In this document: in pieces, positions 8,581-17,160 of the stretch | Layout of the letters: the number at the start of each line of letters is the position of its first letter | How positions within the stretch are numbered: position 1 is the first letter of the stretch | NCBI GenBank assembly: GCA_902602595.1 | Contig: CACKRJ010000001.1 | Span: 1 to 64,000, forward strand | DNA length: 64,000 bases | Origin: an uncultured SAR86 cluster bacterium | Lineage (GTDB): Bacteria; Pseudomonadota; Gammaproteobacteria; Magnimaribacterales; D2472 | Direction of reading: 5' to 3' | Position numbers and translations under genes: made by a program | The notes under the pieces: model-generated | The model's input: only the letters and a program-made list of their open reading frames with translations | The model's database searches: none | What the model was told of the DNA's origin: nothing

Positions 8581-8709
8581 AAGATATTTTTAGTAGCAAA
8601 ACTACAAAAAAAATTCAAATTTAACCTTTAAACATAAGTTCTATAAATTTTATTGACAATTTAGATGAAATAATTTCAAATGCGCTACATACAATTTTTT
8701 TAATTAATT

Positions 8710-9108
8710 ATGGCTAAAAAGTACGTAAATTTCAGAGTCGGTGGCTCTCCCTACAAAGTTACCGATGACTATTCAGTTTGGACTAATGACTTGTTGGGCA
8801 AAATTATAGCTAGTAAGACTGTAATCCAGCCTGGAAAATCTACTATTGGTCATAGATTAAGTGACTCAGACGTTGTCTATATTATTGTTAATGGCAGAGG
8901 GATGATGGAAGTTGTAGAGTATATGAATTCAATGGAGGGCCATGGAACAGATCCCAGTGAAGGCATTGAGCATCAAGATTCATTTGCCTTAACTGCAGGT
9001 GATGTGATTCTTGTGCAATCAGGAGACTTCGTAAAAGTTGTTAATGAATCTGAGCATGACCAGCTCACTTATTTAAGAGTGTTTGATAGAGACGGCTGGA
9101 GGGTTTAG
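8710..9108 (+). CDS. Cupin-domain protein
   Basis: A 132-residue single cupin (beta-barrel). Motif 1 is degenerate (GHRLSDSDVVYIIVNGRG) and motif 2 corresponds to LTAGDVILVQSGDFVKVVNES. The usual metal histidines are partly missing: one His in motif 1 and no clear His in motif 2. It may therefore bind a ligand without a classic metal centre. It is divergent from metY across a 278-bp leader and convergent with thrS, whose stop is 2 bp from its own. Substrate unknown. Confidence 0.75.
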   Translation: MAKKYVNFRVGGSPYKVTDDYSVWTNDLLGKIIASKTVIQPGKSTIGHRLSDSDVVYIIVNGRGMMEVVEYMNSMEGHGTDPSEGIEHQDSFALTAGDVILVQSGDFVKVVNESEHDQLTYLRVFDRDGWRV

Positions 9109-9109
9109 T

Positions 9110-11053
9110 CTATTTAGGTGTACTTGAGCTAGCTTCCAATAACTTAACTGCTTCTTCAATTGAGTAAGTATTTGTCTTATTTTCATTCAAATTTCTAATA
9201 GAGACAGTGCTAGCTTCCATCTCATCCTTTCCAATTACTGCCATTAAGGGAACTTTAGCATTGCTATGCTCTCTTATCTTATAACCAATTTTTTCATTTC
9301 TATTATCAAGCTCAACACGTAAATTAATTGCATCAAATTTTTCTTTGAGACTAAAAGCGTACTCATTAACTTCTTCAGTAACTGTTAAAATTGATAATTG
9401 AGTAGGCGCCAACCACAAAGGTAATTTGCCTGAGTAATTTTCAATTAAAATGCCAATAAATCTTTCAAAAGATCCTAGAATTGCTCGGTGCATCATAACA
9501 GGTTGATGCTTAGAACCATCTTCACCAATATATTCTGCTTCTAATCTATGCGGCAGGTTAAAGTCTGCTTGGAATGTTCCACACTGCCATTCACGCCCGA
9601 TTGCATCAGTTAAAACAAAATCTAGTTTTGGACCATAAAAAGCGCCTTCTCCAGCCTCAACTGTATAGGGGATATTAAGTTTTTTAATTGCAGATTCTAA
9701 TGCCGCCTCAGCATTGTCCCAGACCTCGTCTGAACCAACTCTTGTTTCTGGTCTTGTAGATAATTTTATATCAAATGACTCAAAACCAAGCTCAGTATAA
9801 ATTTCAGATAATAAAGATATGAAATCAGCTGTTTCGCCTTCTATTTGATCTTCAGTACAAAAAATATGGCCGTCATCTTGAGTAAATCCACGAACCCTCA
9901 TCAAACCATGCATGGTACCTGAAGCTTCATACCTATGACAGGATCCAAATTCTGCAAGTCGAACTGGGAGGTCTCTGTAGGATTTAAGGCCCTGATTATA
10001 GACCTGCACATGACAGGGACAATTCATTGGCTTAAGGGCATTAACTCTTTTTTCATTAGCATGCTCTTCATCAATTTCAGTGATGAACATATTTTCGCGA
10101 TATTTGTCCCAGTGGCCTGAAGCCTCCCAAAGTTTACGATCAACAACTAAAGGAGTGTTGATTTCTTCGTATCCATTAGCAATTTGCTTTTTGCGTATGT
10201 AGTTTTGCAAAGCTACATATATAGACCAACCTTTTGCATGCCAAAAAACCATTCCAGGCGCCTCTTCTTGCAAATGGAACAAATCCATTTCTTTGGCAAG
10301 TTTGCGATGGTCTCGCTTTTCTGCCTCTTCCAAAAGAGTTAAATATTTTTTAAGATCTTTTTCATTTTTCCAGGCTGTGCCATAAATCCGAGATAGCATT
10401 TCATTTTGCGAATCTCCTTTCCAATATGCGCCAGCAATCTTTGTAAGCTTGTAAGCTCCGACCATATCTAAGCTTGGTAAATGAGGCCCTCGACAAAGGT
10501 CTATAAAGCCGGTATCACCTTGATTGTAGAGTTGGAAATTATCTTCTTGCTCAGACTCTTCAATGATCTTAACTTTGTAATCTTCTTCAATGTCAGCAAA
10601 GTTCTTAATCGCCTCTTTCTTTGAATGAATTGTTTTACTAATGACAGATTTTTCAGCAACAATTTTCGCCATTTCTTTTTCAATTTTTGGCAAATCGTCT
10701 ATAGAAACCCTCTCATCAGATAAAAAATCATAGTAAAAACCATTTTCAATAGTTGGTCCAATGGCTAATTTAGCTTTTGGGTAAAGATTTTTTATAGCAC
10801 GAGCTAACACCTGAGCTGCAACTGTATGCCGCATAATTTCCAGGCCTTCATCTGAATCAAGTGTAAAAATAGAAATATCGGCATCCTGAGTAACAACGTC
10901 ACTCAGGTCTCTTTGCTCACCATTTACACTAAAGGCAACAGCAGCTTTAGCCAGACCAGCGCCAATCATGTTTGCAATTTCAAACCCGCTAATACCAACA
11001 GGAGCTTGCTTCTGAGATCCGTCAGGGAGTGTGATTGTGATTTTTTTGCTCAT
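9110..11053 (-). CDS. thrS: Threonyl-tRNA synthetase
   Basis: A full-length 647-residue class II synthetase (E. coli ThrRS is 642). Domains in order: N-terminal TGS (about 1-62), the editing/SAD domain, the catalytic core with zinc-site MNCPCHVQVY and motif 2 HRYEASGTMHGLMRVRGFTQ, motif 3 HRAILGSFERFIGILIE, and the anticodon-binding domain. It charges tRNA-Thr. The usual gammaproteobacterial thrS-infC-rpmI-rplT order is not present here, since a cupin gene lies at its 3' end. Confidence 0.97.
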   Translation of the reverse strand: MSKKITITLPDGSQKQAPVGISGFEIANMIGAGLAKAAVAFSVNGEQRDLSDVVTQDADISIFTLDSDEGLEIMRHTVAAQVLARAIKNLYPKAKLAIGPTIENGFYYDFLSDERVSIDDLPKIEKEMAKIVAEKSVISKTIHSKKEAIKNFADIEEDYKVKIIEESEQEDNFQLYNQGDTGFIDLCRGPHLPSLDMVGAYKLTKIAGAYWKGDSQNEMLSRIYGTAWKNEKDLKKYLTLLEEAEKRDHRKLAKEMDLFHLQEEAPGMVFWHAKGWSIYVALQNYIRKKQIANGYEEINTPLVVDRKLWEASGHWDKYRENMFITEIDEEHANEKRVNALKPMNCPCHVQVYNQGLKSYRDLPVRLAEFGSCHRYEASGTMHGLMRVRGFTQDDGHIFCTEDQIEGETADFISLLSEIYTELGFESFDIKLSTRPETRVGSDEVWDNAEAALESAIKKLNIPYTVEAGEGAFYGPKLDFVLTDAIGREWQCGTFQADFNLPHRLEAEYIGEDGSKHQPVMMHRAILGSFERFIGILIENYSGKLPLWLAPTQLSILTVTEEVNEYAFSLKEKFDAINLRVELDNRNEKIGYKIREHSNAKVPLMAVIGKDEMEASTVSIRNLNENKTNTYSIEEAVKLLEASSSTPK

Positions 11054-11171
11054 GGTATTGGTCCTTGAGCCCTATTCTAATATTTTTAACTCGAAAGGTA
11101 TATTTTCAGTAGCTCTTTCTATTAAACAGTCTTTAATTTAACATGAAGAAAAGTTTTAATTTACAAAGTTT

Positions 11172-11176
11172 AGGAG
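11172..11176 (+). promoter_or_regulatory. Ribosome binding site deciding the start of the ABM-like gene
   Basis: AGGAG at 11172-11176 with a 5-nt spacer (TCATT) to the ATG at 11182. No comparable site precedes the upstream ATG at 11143. Confidence 0.7.
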
Positions 11177-11181
11177 TCATT

Positions 11182-11475
11182 ATGGCAGTCAGCGTTTTAC
11201 TTAGCGGAACCTTAAAAGATGGGTTGGTTGATCAATTTTCAGGAATTTGTACTGAAGCTTTTCATGTCACCCGTGCATATGAAGGATGTCAAAATATCAA
11301 TCTCACATTACATGTTGAAGATCCTCATAAGTTTGTCCTTACAGAGGTTTGGGATTCAAAAGAGCACTATGAAAAATATTTAGCTTTTAGAACAGAGGAT
11401 GGAACTGTTGGCGCTATTGAGGAAATGTGCGTTGATGGGCCAAACATAGATATTTTTGATATAACAGACGCTTAA
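11182..11475 (+). CDS. Small ABM-superfamily (dimeric alpha/beta barrel) protein
   Basis: A protein of about 97 residues with the antibiotic-biosynthesis-monooxygenase-like fold: VSVLLSGTLKDGLVDQF, then NINLTLHVEDPHKFVLTEVWDS followed by a helix (KEHYEKYLAFR). I start it at 11182 because AGGAG at 11172-11176 is 5 nt before that ATG. The earlier in-frame ATG at 11143 has no ribosome binding site and would add an atypical N-terminus. Such proteins can be cofactor-independent oxygenases or of unknown role. It ends 5 bp before tRNA-Arg. Confidence 0.72.
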   Translation: MAVSVLLSGTLKDGLVDQFSGICTEAFHVTRAYEGCQNINLTLHVEDPHKFVLTEVWDSKEHYEKYLAFRTEDGTVGAIEEMCVDGPNIDIFDITDA

Positions 11476-11480
11476 CCAAA

Positions 11481-11555
11481 GCCTTCTTAGTTAAACGGAT
11501 ATAACAACTCCCTCCTAAGGAGTAGTTCTAGGTTCGATTCCTGGAGAGGGCACCA
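11481..11555 (+). tRNA. tRNA-Arg (anticodon CCT)
   Basis: A complete cloverleaf by eye. The acceptor GCCTTCT pairs with AGAGGGC (one G-U). The D stem is GTTA/TAAC. The anticodon stem ACTCC/GGAGT encloses loop CTCCTAA, giving anticodon CCT. The T stem is CTAGG/CCTGG with TTCGATT loop, and CCA is encoded at 11553-11555. The 3' half is overlapped on the opposite strand by the last codons of the MFS reading frame. Confidence 0.93.
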
Positions 11556-12796
11556 AATTTAATAATTCTTTCAGGCTCTTGAATTTGGCTCGCCAAAGCT
11601 GCAGCAACAAGAGCAAAACATCCCATGATATTGAAAGCTATAAAGTAAGTATCTTGAAAACCTATCAATATACTTGTTATTAGAATTCCAATTGGTTGAA
11701 GCGGAGAAATAATTGGAGATGATATACCTCTCGCTTTCCCAAGATTATGTGCCCCAAAAGTTCTCAGGAAGCACGCAGTCATAAGAGGAGTTGCGGCACC
11801 AAAACCTAAACCAAATATGAATGCACTTAAAAGAAATATACTTGGTTCATTGAAATAAGTAATTCCAAAGATACCAATTGCTTGAAGGAACATCGCTATC
11901 ATTGAAGGGTATGCAGCTTTCATCATGTCCATAAGATATCCAAATATTATTTTTCCTAGGACTCCTCCAAAAGCAGATAGAGCATAAGCAAAAACATATT
12001 GTTTAATAGGAAAACCTAAAAGATTCCAAGTTTCATCTAGCCCCATTTTGCTTGCATGAACGGGTAAGAAAGCAAGCACACCCATCATTGAGAGAAACTG
12101 AAAGGCGAATGCTAAGGAAATTATCCAAAAAACTTTTTTAGATAAAAGATCTTTTGCAGTCATCTCCTCAGGTAAAGATTCTTCTTCATTCTCTTTTTTT
12201 ATGCCATCTTTAACTTGATTAACAGTCTTTGGATCATCAATCACAGTAAAAAAGATAAGAGGTAAGATAATGAAAAGAACTACGGAAGCAAAGATTATAT
12301 AAACATTTCTCCAGCCCACTAAATCAAGAAGAGGATCAACAACCAAAGGAAGCACAACCCCTGAAAAGGAAATACCTATTGCTGCAATACCTAGCGCTTT
12401 GCCGGCATTTTTATCAAACCAATTTGAGATTAATTTAGCTACGGCTAAATTCCCCATCATAATAGATCCCAGGGCAAGAATGGTAAGATAAATTGTCAGA
12501 AGAGACCAAAAAGAATTTATGAAACTTAAAGAGAAAAGTCCTACCGCATAAATTATAGCCCCGATCATCATAAAATTTTTAACAGAATACTTGTCAAGGG
12601 CTCGGCCTACGAAAATTGCCAAAATTCCCACAGGTATAAAATAGAATGCGGAAACCATACCGAGCTGACTTTCAGTCATGCCTAGTTCTGATATTAGGTA
12701 AGGCCAAATGACAGGAAAGCTATAAAAAATGAAACCTATAACAGTAAATTCAAGTGTAAGACCCGTAAATACCATTCTCCACCCAAAAAACTTCAT
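11528..12796 (-). CDS. MFS transporter (monocarboxylate/oxalate-formate-antiporter-like)
   Basis: A 422-residue, 12-TM major facilitator. The loop 2-3 motif is VGRALDKYSVKNFMMIG, and a long acidic central loop (KKENEEESLPEE) separates the halves. It is the last gene of the 25-gene catabolic array, overlapping the D-2-hydroxyacid dehydrogenase gene by 4 bp, so it may import or export an acid linked to the pathway. Its last nine codons (FGALSRNRT) are the antisense of the tRNA-Arg 3' end. That suggests the original C-terminus was replaced, or simply that the stop falls inside the tRNA gene. Confidence 0.85.
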   Translation of the reverse strand: MKFFGWRMVFTGLTLEFTVIGFIFYSFPVIWPYLISELGMTESQLGMVSAFYFIPVGILAIFVGRALDKYSVKNFMMIGAIIYAVGLFSLSFINSFWSLLTIYLTILALGSIMMGNLAVAKLISNWFDKNAGKALGIAAIGISFSGVVLPLVVDPLLDLVGWRNVYIIFASVVLFIILPLIFFTVIDDPKTVNQVKDGIKKENEEESLPEEMTAKDLLSKKVFWIISLAFAFQFLSMMGVLAFLPVHASKMGLDETWNLLGFPIKQYVFAYALSAFGGVLGKIIFGYLMDMMKAAYPSMIAMFLQAIGIFGITYFNEPSIFLLSAFIFGLGFGAATPLMTACFLRTFGAHNLGKARGISSPIISPLQPIGILITSILIGFQDTYFIAFNIMGCFALVAAALASQIQEPERIIKFGALSRNRT

Positions 12797-13812
12797 TCTC
12801 GCTCCATAGTAGCGGAGTAACCATAACCAGATTCTCTTTTTTCTGAATAAAGATTTACTATTTGATCGCCGTTTTTAATATTTTTAATATTTTCAGCGAA
12901 TAAACTAAAGGCTCTTGGTATTGACAACAACGAATGAGCTGAATCATGAGCTGAAATAAAACAGTTTGGAGTGCTCCAAAGCGGTGATGAGTTTTCTAGC
13001 GGTTCAATCTTAGTGGTATCTAATGCTGCTGCTGCAATTTCTTTATCATTTAGTGCATCAGACAGATCTTGTTCATTAATTGCGGTCCCCCTACCTACAT
13101 TAATTAACATAGATGAATTATTAAGCTTTTTTAAAACATCTTGATTAATTATATCTCTTGTTTGAGCACTATCAGGAAGTGCTAAAACTAAATAATCAGT
13201 CAGTGGAAGCAGCTCTTCAAAAGAGTCTAATCCTAAGATTTCATCTGCATACTCGTCATCAACTGGATTTCGTTTTATTCCAGTCACCTTCATACCAAAG
13301 GCTTTGCCAAGTTTTGCTACCTCTTTGCCTATACCTCCATAACCAAGAATAACCAAAGTTTTATCAGTTAACTCTCCATCTCCACCTAATGGAGTCCAAC
13401 TCTTAGATTGTTGTAATTCAATATGCTGATCTATTCTCTTATTCCATCTTAAGATTTGTGAAAAAACGTAATGGGCAATTGGAATTGCATAAATGCTGCT
13501 TGCATTGGCAATTAGTATATCTTTTTCTTTCAAAACCTCTTGCAGGATAGGAGCATCCATTCCAGCAAATCCACTTTGAATAAACTTCATGCGCTTTGAT
13601 AAATCTAAAAGGGGATCAAAAATTTCTGGAATATCTCTAGCTGCAAATAAAAATTGGTAAGACATAAAAAAAGCGTCTGACTCAGGCACCCTTTCCCATG
13701 GAGGATTAGTTGAATCTTCAGGTTTTAAAGAAATAATCTCCATAGAAGGATCAATAGATAAAAGCTCAGATCGATAAAATTTATTTGTATCTTCTGAGAT
13801 AACAATTCTCAT
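12793..13812 (-). CDS. D-2-hydroxyacid dehydrogenase family protein
   Basis: A 339-residue NAD(P)-dependent D-isomer-specific 2-hydroxyacid dehydrogenase. The Rossmann motif is GYGGIGKEVAKLGKAFG. The substrate-binding Arg lies in INVGRGTAINE, the catalytic Glu region is KIEPLENSSPLW, and the His segment is SAHDSAH. The substrate is unknown. The gene lies between the acyl-CoA ligase and the MFS gene with 4-bp overlaps on both sides, so it belongs to the array and may reduce or oxidise a 2-oxo acid from ring cleavage. Confidence 0.87.
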   Translation of the reverse strand: MRIVISEDTNKFYRSELLSIDPSMEIISLKPEDSTNPPWERVPESDAFFMSYQFLFAARDIPEIFDPLLDLSKRMKFIQSGFAGMDAPILQEVLKEKDILIANASSIYAIPIAHYVFSQILRWNKRIDQHIELQQSKSWTPLGGDGELTDKTLVILGYGGIGKEVAKLGKAFGMKVTGIKRNPVDDEYADEILGLDSFEELLPLTDYLVLALPDSAQTRDIINQDVLKKLNNSSMLINVGRGTAINEQDLSDALNDKEIAAAALDTTKIEPLENSSPLWSTPNCFISAHDSAHSLLSIPRAFSLFAENIKNIKNGDQIVNLYSEKRESGYGYSATMERE

Positions 13813-15374
13813 TCGCTTTCCTTTAAAATATACTTCATTACTTTTCCTGCTGCATTTGTAGGCAATGCTTCAACAAATTCTATCTCTCTTGGAACTTTAT
13901 AATTTGCCATATTTTCTTTTGACCATTTAACCAATGACTCTTTTTGGAGTTCATAATTTGGTTTTAATACAACAAATGCTTTGGCAACCTCTCCCATTCT
14001 CTCATCCGAAATACCAATGACTGCTGCTTGGGAAATTGCTGGGTGATCGCATAAAATATTTTCAATTTCAGCAGGATAAGCATTGAATCCTCCCACAATA
14101 AACATGTCCTTGCTTCTGTCTGTAATTTTAATGTATCCATTTTTATCAAGAATTCCTATATCACCGGTATGCAACCAGCCCTCTTTATCAATGGCTTCTT
14201 GGGTAGCTTGCGGATTATTAAAATATCCTTGGGTAATGTTATAACCTCTCACCAAAATCTCTCCGGGTTCCCCAACCGGTACTTCTTTGTTATCTTGATC
14301 AACGCATTTCACCTCTACACCTTCAATAGCACAGCCTGAGGTTGTAGCAATAGTTTCATAATCATCATTAGGTGTGCACATAGTAACCACTCCTGTGCTT
14401 TCTGTTAGTCCATAAGCAGTAATGACAGTTTCAAAACCCAATCTTTCTTTCATGTCCTTGATGAGTTGAACAGGTATAGAGGCAGCGCCTGTCACTCCTA
14501 ATCTTAGAGAAGAAATATCTAAAGTATCTATCAATTGACTGGTAAGAATTGACTGGTAAAGAGTCGGAGGCCCTGGCAGCATAGAAATTCTGTGCTCATT
14601 GATTATCTTCATAATCTTATCTGCATCAAATAATGGGCATGGATAAGCTGTTGTCCCTTTCATTATCGAAGCTAGCCAACCGGCCTTGTAACCAAATGTA
14701 TGAAAAAATGGATTTACAATTAAATATTTGTCATTTTCATTTAAACCAATATAAGAGGACCAATAATCGAATACTTTAATATTTTGTAAATGCGAAGATA
14801 TAACTCCTTTAGGTTTTCCGGTTGTGCCAGAGGTAAAAATAATATCAGCTATATTATTTTCGCTGACTTCAGGCAATTGAACATCCAAAGCTTGTTCTTT
14901 GATATCTTTGAAAGATTGATTTAATTCTTTTGATATAGTTATATCGAGTGGAATTTTGTGTTGCAAATGAGGAAGTTTTTCATTTTCTATTAACTCAAAG
15001 TAATCAATACCAAGAAAAGTTTTTACAGTAAACAAAATTTTTGCTTCTGAATTATTTAAAATGTAAGCAGCTTCCTTTCCTTTCATTCTTGTGTTAATCG
15101 GCACTAAAACTCCACCAGCCTTATGAATGGCAATTGCTGCTAGAACCCATTCATTCATATTTGGAGCCCAAATCGCTACTCGATCACCTGGTAAAATACC
15201 GAGATGTATTAAGTAACTGGCGATGTTAGTTGATAAGCTATCTAGATCTGCAAAAGATAAGGTTTCATTATCAGAAATTAATGCAGGCTTAGAGGAAAGA
15301 TTCTTAGCTTGAAATTTGATTAGTGAAGGTATGGTTAATTTGTCTAATGATTTCAATTTAATATCCTCGCCCAT
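13809..15374 (-). CDS. Acyl-CoA synthetase, FadD3-like (candidate HIP-CoA ligase)
   Basis: A 521-residue ANL-superfamily ligase. The AMP-binding P-loop is FTSGTTGKPKGV, the A5 motif is TAYGLTEST, A7 is GWLHTGD, the hinge lies at KITDRSKDMFIVGG, and the C-terminal catalytic Lys is in AAGKVMKY. In actinobacterial steroid degradation FadD3 activates the C/D-ring propanoate HIP. The presence of ipdA, ipdB, ipdC-like and fadA6-like genes on the same strand makes that the best guess, but the substrate cannot be read from sequence. The start overlaps the preceding regulator gene by 22 bp. Confidence 0.83.
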   Translation of the reverse strand: MGEDIKLKSLDKLTIPSLIKFQAKNLSSKPALISDNETLSFADLDSLSTNIASYLIHLGILPGDRVAIWAPNMNEWVLAAIAIHKAGGVLVPINTRMKGKEAAYILNNSEAKILFTVKTFLGIDYFELIENEKLPHLQHKIPLDITISKELNQSFKDIKEQALDVQLPEVSENNIADIIFTSGTTGKPKGVISSHLQNIKVFDYWSSYIGLNENDKYLIVNPFFHTFGYKAGWLASIMKGTTAYPCPLFDADKIMKIINEHRISMLPGPPTLYQSILTSQLIDTLDISSLRLGVTGAASIPVQLIKDMKERLGFETVITAYGLTESTGVVTMCTPNDDYETIATTSGCAIEGVEVKCVDQDNKEVPVGEPGEILVRGYNITQGYFNNPQATQEAIDKEGWLHTGDIGILDKNGYIKITDRSKDMFIVGGFNAYPAEIENILCDHPAISQAAVIGISDERMGEVAKAFVVLKPNYELQKESLVKWSKENMANYKVPREIEFVEALPTNAAGKVMKYILKESE

Positions 15375-15808
15375 CGATAATCATATTTATAATACTTTAA
15401 GCCAATGGATGACTCTGAAAATCTTACACCAGGAAGAGAAGAGATTTCTTCATACAATACTTTAGAAAGCTTTGTTACGTCTTCAGCAAGAATAAACACC
15501 ATGAGATCATGGCGACCTATTAGCGTTGAAACAAATCTCACTTCATTCATTTTTGAAAGAGATTTTGCAACAGCATCCTTAGATCGAGTTTCAACATCAA
15601 GTCCTACAAAAGCTAAAGAAGGATTTTCCATGCGATTTATATTATTTATAACAGAGATTTTGATAACTTTATGTTTAATAAGTTTTTGAATTCTATTACG
15701 AACAGTGCCTTCAGTTACTCCTATAACCTTAGCCATTTGATTATTTGACATTCTTGCATCCGCGCCAAGCAATTGAATTATTTTCTTATCAGTTTGATCA
15801 AGCTTCAT
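15353..15808 (-). CDS. Lrp/AsnC-family transcriptional regulator (second of a tandem pair)
   Basis: About 151 residues: an N-terminal winged HTH (MKLDQTDKKIIQLLGADARM, then NNQMAKVIGVTEGTVRNRIQ as the recognition helix) and a C-terminal RAM/AsnC ligand-binding domain (GLDVETRS, FVSTLIGRHDLMVFI). I start it at the ATG at 15808, which overlaps the upstream regulator's stop by 11 bp; an upstream in-frame ATG at 15868 would add a non-homologous 20-residue leader. It is a likely local regulator of the catabolic array, but the effector is unknown. Confidence 0.85.
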   Translation of the reverse strand: MKLDQTDKKIIQLLGADARMSNNQMAKVIGVTEGTVRNRIQKLIKHKVIKISVINNINRMENPSLAFVGLDVETRSKDAVAKSLSKMNEVRFVSTLIGRHDLMVFILAEDVTKLSKVLYEEISSLPGVRFSESSIGLKYYKYDYRWARILN

Positions 15809-16265
15809 TTGCAAAAGGAGTCCAATCAGTTTCGAATTTATAAACATTTGATGCAATTGCAGGAGCAATACTCTTTATGCCAACTATGGATGGCAAAGTC
15901 TCATCTAAGAAGATTTTTGTTTCTGTTAAGCTTGAAGTAGCGCAAAGTATTTCAATATCTTGTATTCCACTGACAACATTTACACTAAATACTTCTTTTT
16001 GCTGTGAGAGAATCGATGCAACTTCCTCCAGTTTATCACCCTGAACTCTTATACCTATTGGTAACAAATAGTCATAACCGCATTTTTCAAAATCAGCGAT
16101 TGCAATAATTTTGCAAAAACCTCCATCAATAATTTTTGCAAGCCTTTTACTTACAGTGACCTCATTTACAGATAATTTTTCTGCGATAAATTTTGCTGGT
16201 GCGCGACCATCCTCTTCTAATATTTTAAGAATTTTATGATCAAGATCGTCAAGTGAAAGTTTCAC
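15798..16265 (-). CDS. Lrp/AsnC-family transcriptional regulator (first of a tandem pair)
   Basis: 155 residues with an N-terminal HTH (LDDLDHKILKILEEDGRA; recognition helix near NEVTVSKRLAKI) and an AsnC-type sensing domain (LLPIGIRVQGDKLEEVAS, FSVNVVSGIQDIEILCAT). It starts with GTG at 16265. It is distinct in sequence from its tandem partner, so the pair may form homomers or a hetero-oligomer. It lies directly after the split Rieske oxygenase genes (22-bp gap). Confidence 0.85.
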   Translation of the reverse strand: MKLSLDDLDHKILKILEEDGRAPAKFIAEKLSVNEVTVSKRLAKIIDGGFCKIIAIADFEKCGYDYLLPIGIRVQGDKLEEVASILSQQKEVFSVNVVSGIQDIEILCATSSLTETKIFLDETLPSIVGIKSIAPAIASNVYKFETDWTPFANEA

Positions 16266-16287
16266 TATTAAAAAATTGCTTTAGAAA

Positions 16288-17160
16288 TTAAAATTCTCTT
16301 TTTTCTAAGTCTAAACCAGGGGGTACATTAGCTCGATTGACTAAGAATTGGCCATACCATTTTCTTAGCTTCCTAAGAGGGCCATCACCATCACATACGA
16401 CTGGATCAGGTATATAGATTTTATTTTCCCAAATTGCAACATCTTGGCCAAAAGCATAATTGTTGGCATCGACATATCCTTGAATGAAAGCTGCCTCGTC
16501 TTCAGCCGACATACCTGGAACTTTTTTAACCATAACACCAAAGTTAATTTGAAATGATGTCAATGTTAATGGAATGTGAGTTACGGCAAGCCTGCTCTCC
16601 ACCTTCATGCCGTCATGAACTGCACTCATATAAGTTGTCATATAAGCTGGGCCTTCATAAATTGCTTGTGAAAAAAGATCCCGCCCAAGAATAGGACTAT
16701 CTGCTGTCATTTCTTGCGTATAAGTATGATCCTTGGCTTCATTCCAGAAGCCTTCGAATGGAGCCTGGTGCACAGGACCAAAATGACCTTTATCTGCCAT
16801 ATTATCTATTAATTCACGGCAATTATTTTTTACTAAAAAACTGGCCATTCCATAGTCTGACCACTCATCTGAGTAACACTCATCTATTTTTTTTGGCAGA
16901 TAATCAGGATCTCCCTTTTCAACATCATGCCAAACTAAAACCATTTGATTTCTTTCTAATATGGGCCAAGATTCCCCTTTACCAACATCAATACTAATTC
17001 CATCATTGGTTCTAAGAACTTTAATTTTTCTGTTAAATCCAAATATATTTTTAGTCTCTCCAACAGGAAAATCTCTCTGATGACCAAGCGCAAACCAACC
17101 TCTAGGGAATCTATCAGGAAGGTCGCTGGTTAAAACATCTTCTTTAAAAACTGAGCTCAT
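16288..17160 (-). CDS. KshA-like Rieske oxygenase catalytic subunit lacking its [2Fe-2S] site
   Basis: 290 residues. The C-terminal catalytic domain of a 3-ketosteroid-9-alpha-hydroxylase-like oxygenase is intact: NCRELIDNMADKGHFGPVH gives the bridging Asp123 and iron ligands His126 and His131, and FGQDVAIWENK gives the third ligand Asp240. The N-terminus still aligns with the start of KshA (DLPDRFPRGWFALGHQRDF) and with the later strand MVLVWHDVEKGDP. The segment between, which in KshA carries CxH and CxxH, is missing and replaced by a short linker. No cluster can bind here. The gene overlaps by 17 bp a separate gene for a complete Rieske domain, so electrons are probably supplied in trans. 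The steroid substrate is inferred from context. Confidence 0.85.
   Translation of the reverse strand: MSSVFKEDVLTSDLPDRFPRGWFALGHQRDFPVGETKNIFGFNRKIKVLRTNDGISIDVGKGESWPILERNQMVLVWHDVEKGDPDYLPKKIDECYSDEWSDYGMASFLVKNNCRELIDNMADKGHFGPVHQAPFEGFWNEAKDHTYTQEMTADSPILGRDLFSQAIYEGPAYMTTYMSAVHDGMKVESRLAVTHIPLTLTSFQINFGVMVKKVPGMSAEDEAAFIQGYVDANNYAFGQDVAIWENKIYIPDPVVCDGDGPLRKLRKWYGQFLVNRANVPPGLDLEKREF

Noticed and set aside
8653-8658. TTGACA as the -35 box of the cupin gene
   Set aside because: No -10 hexamer lies 16-18 nt downstream; the nearest TACAAT (8690-8695) is about 31 nt away.
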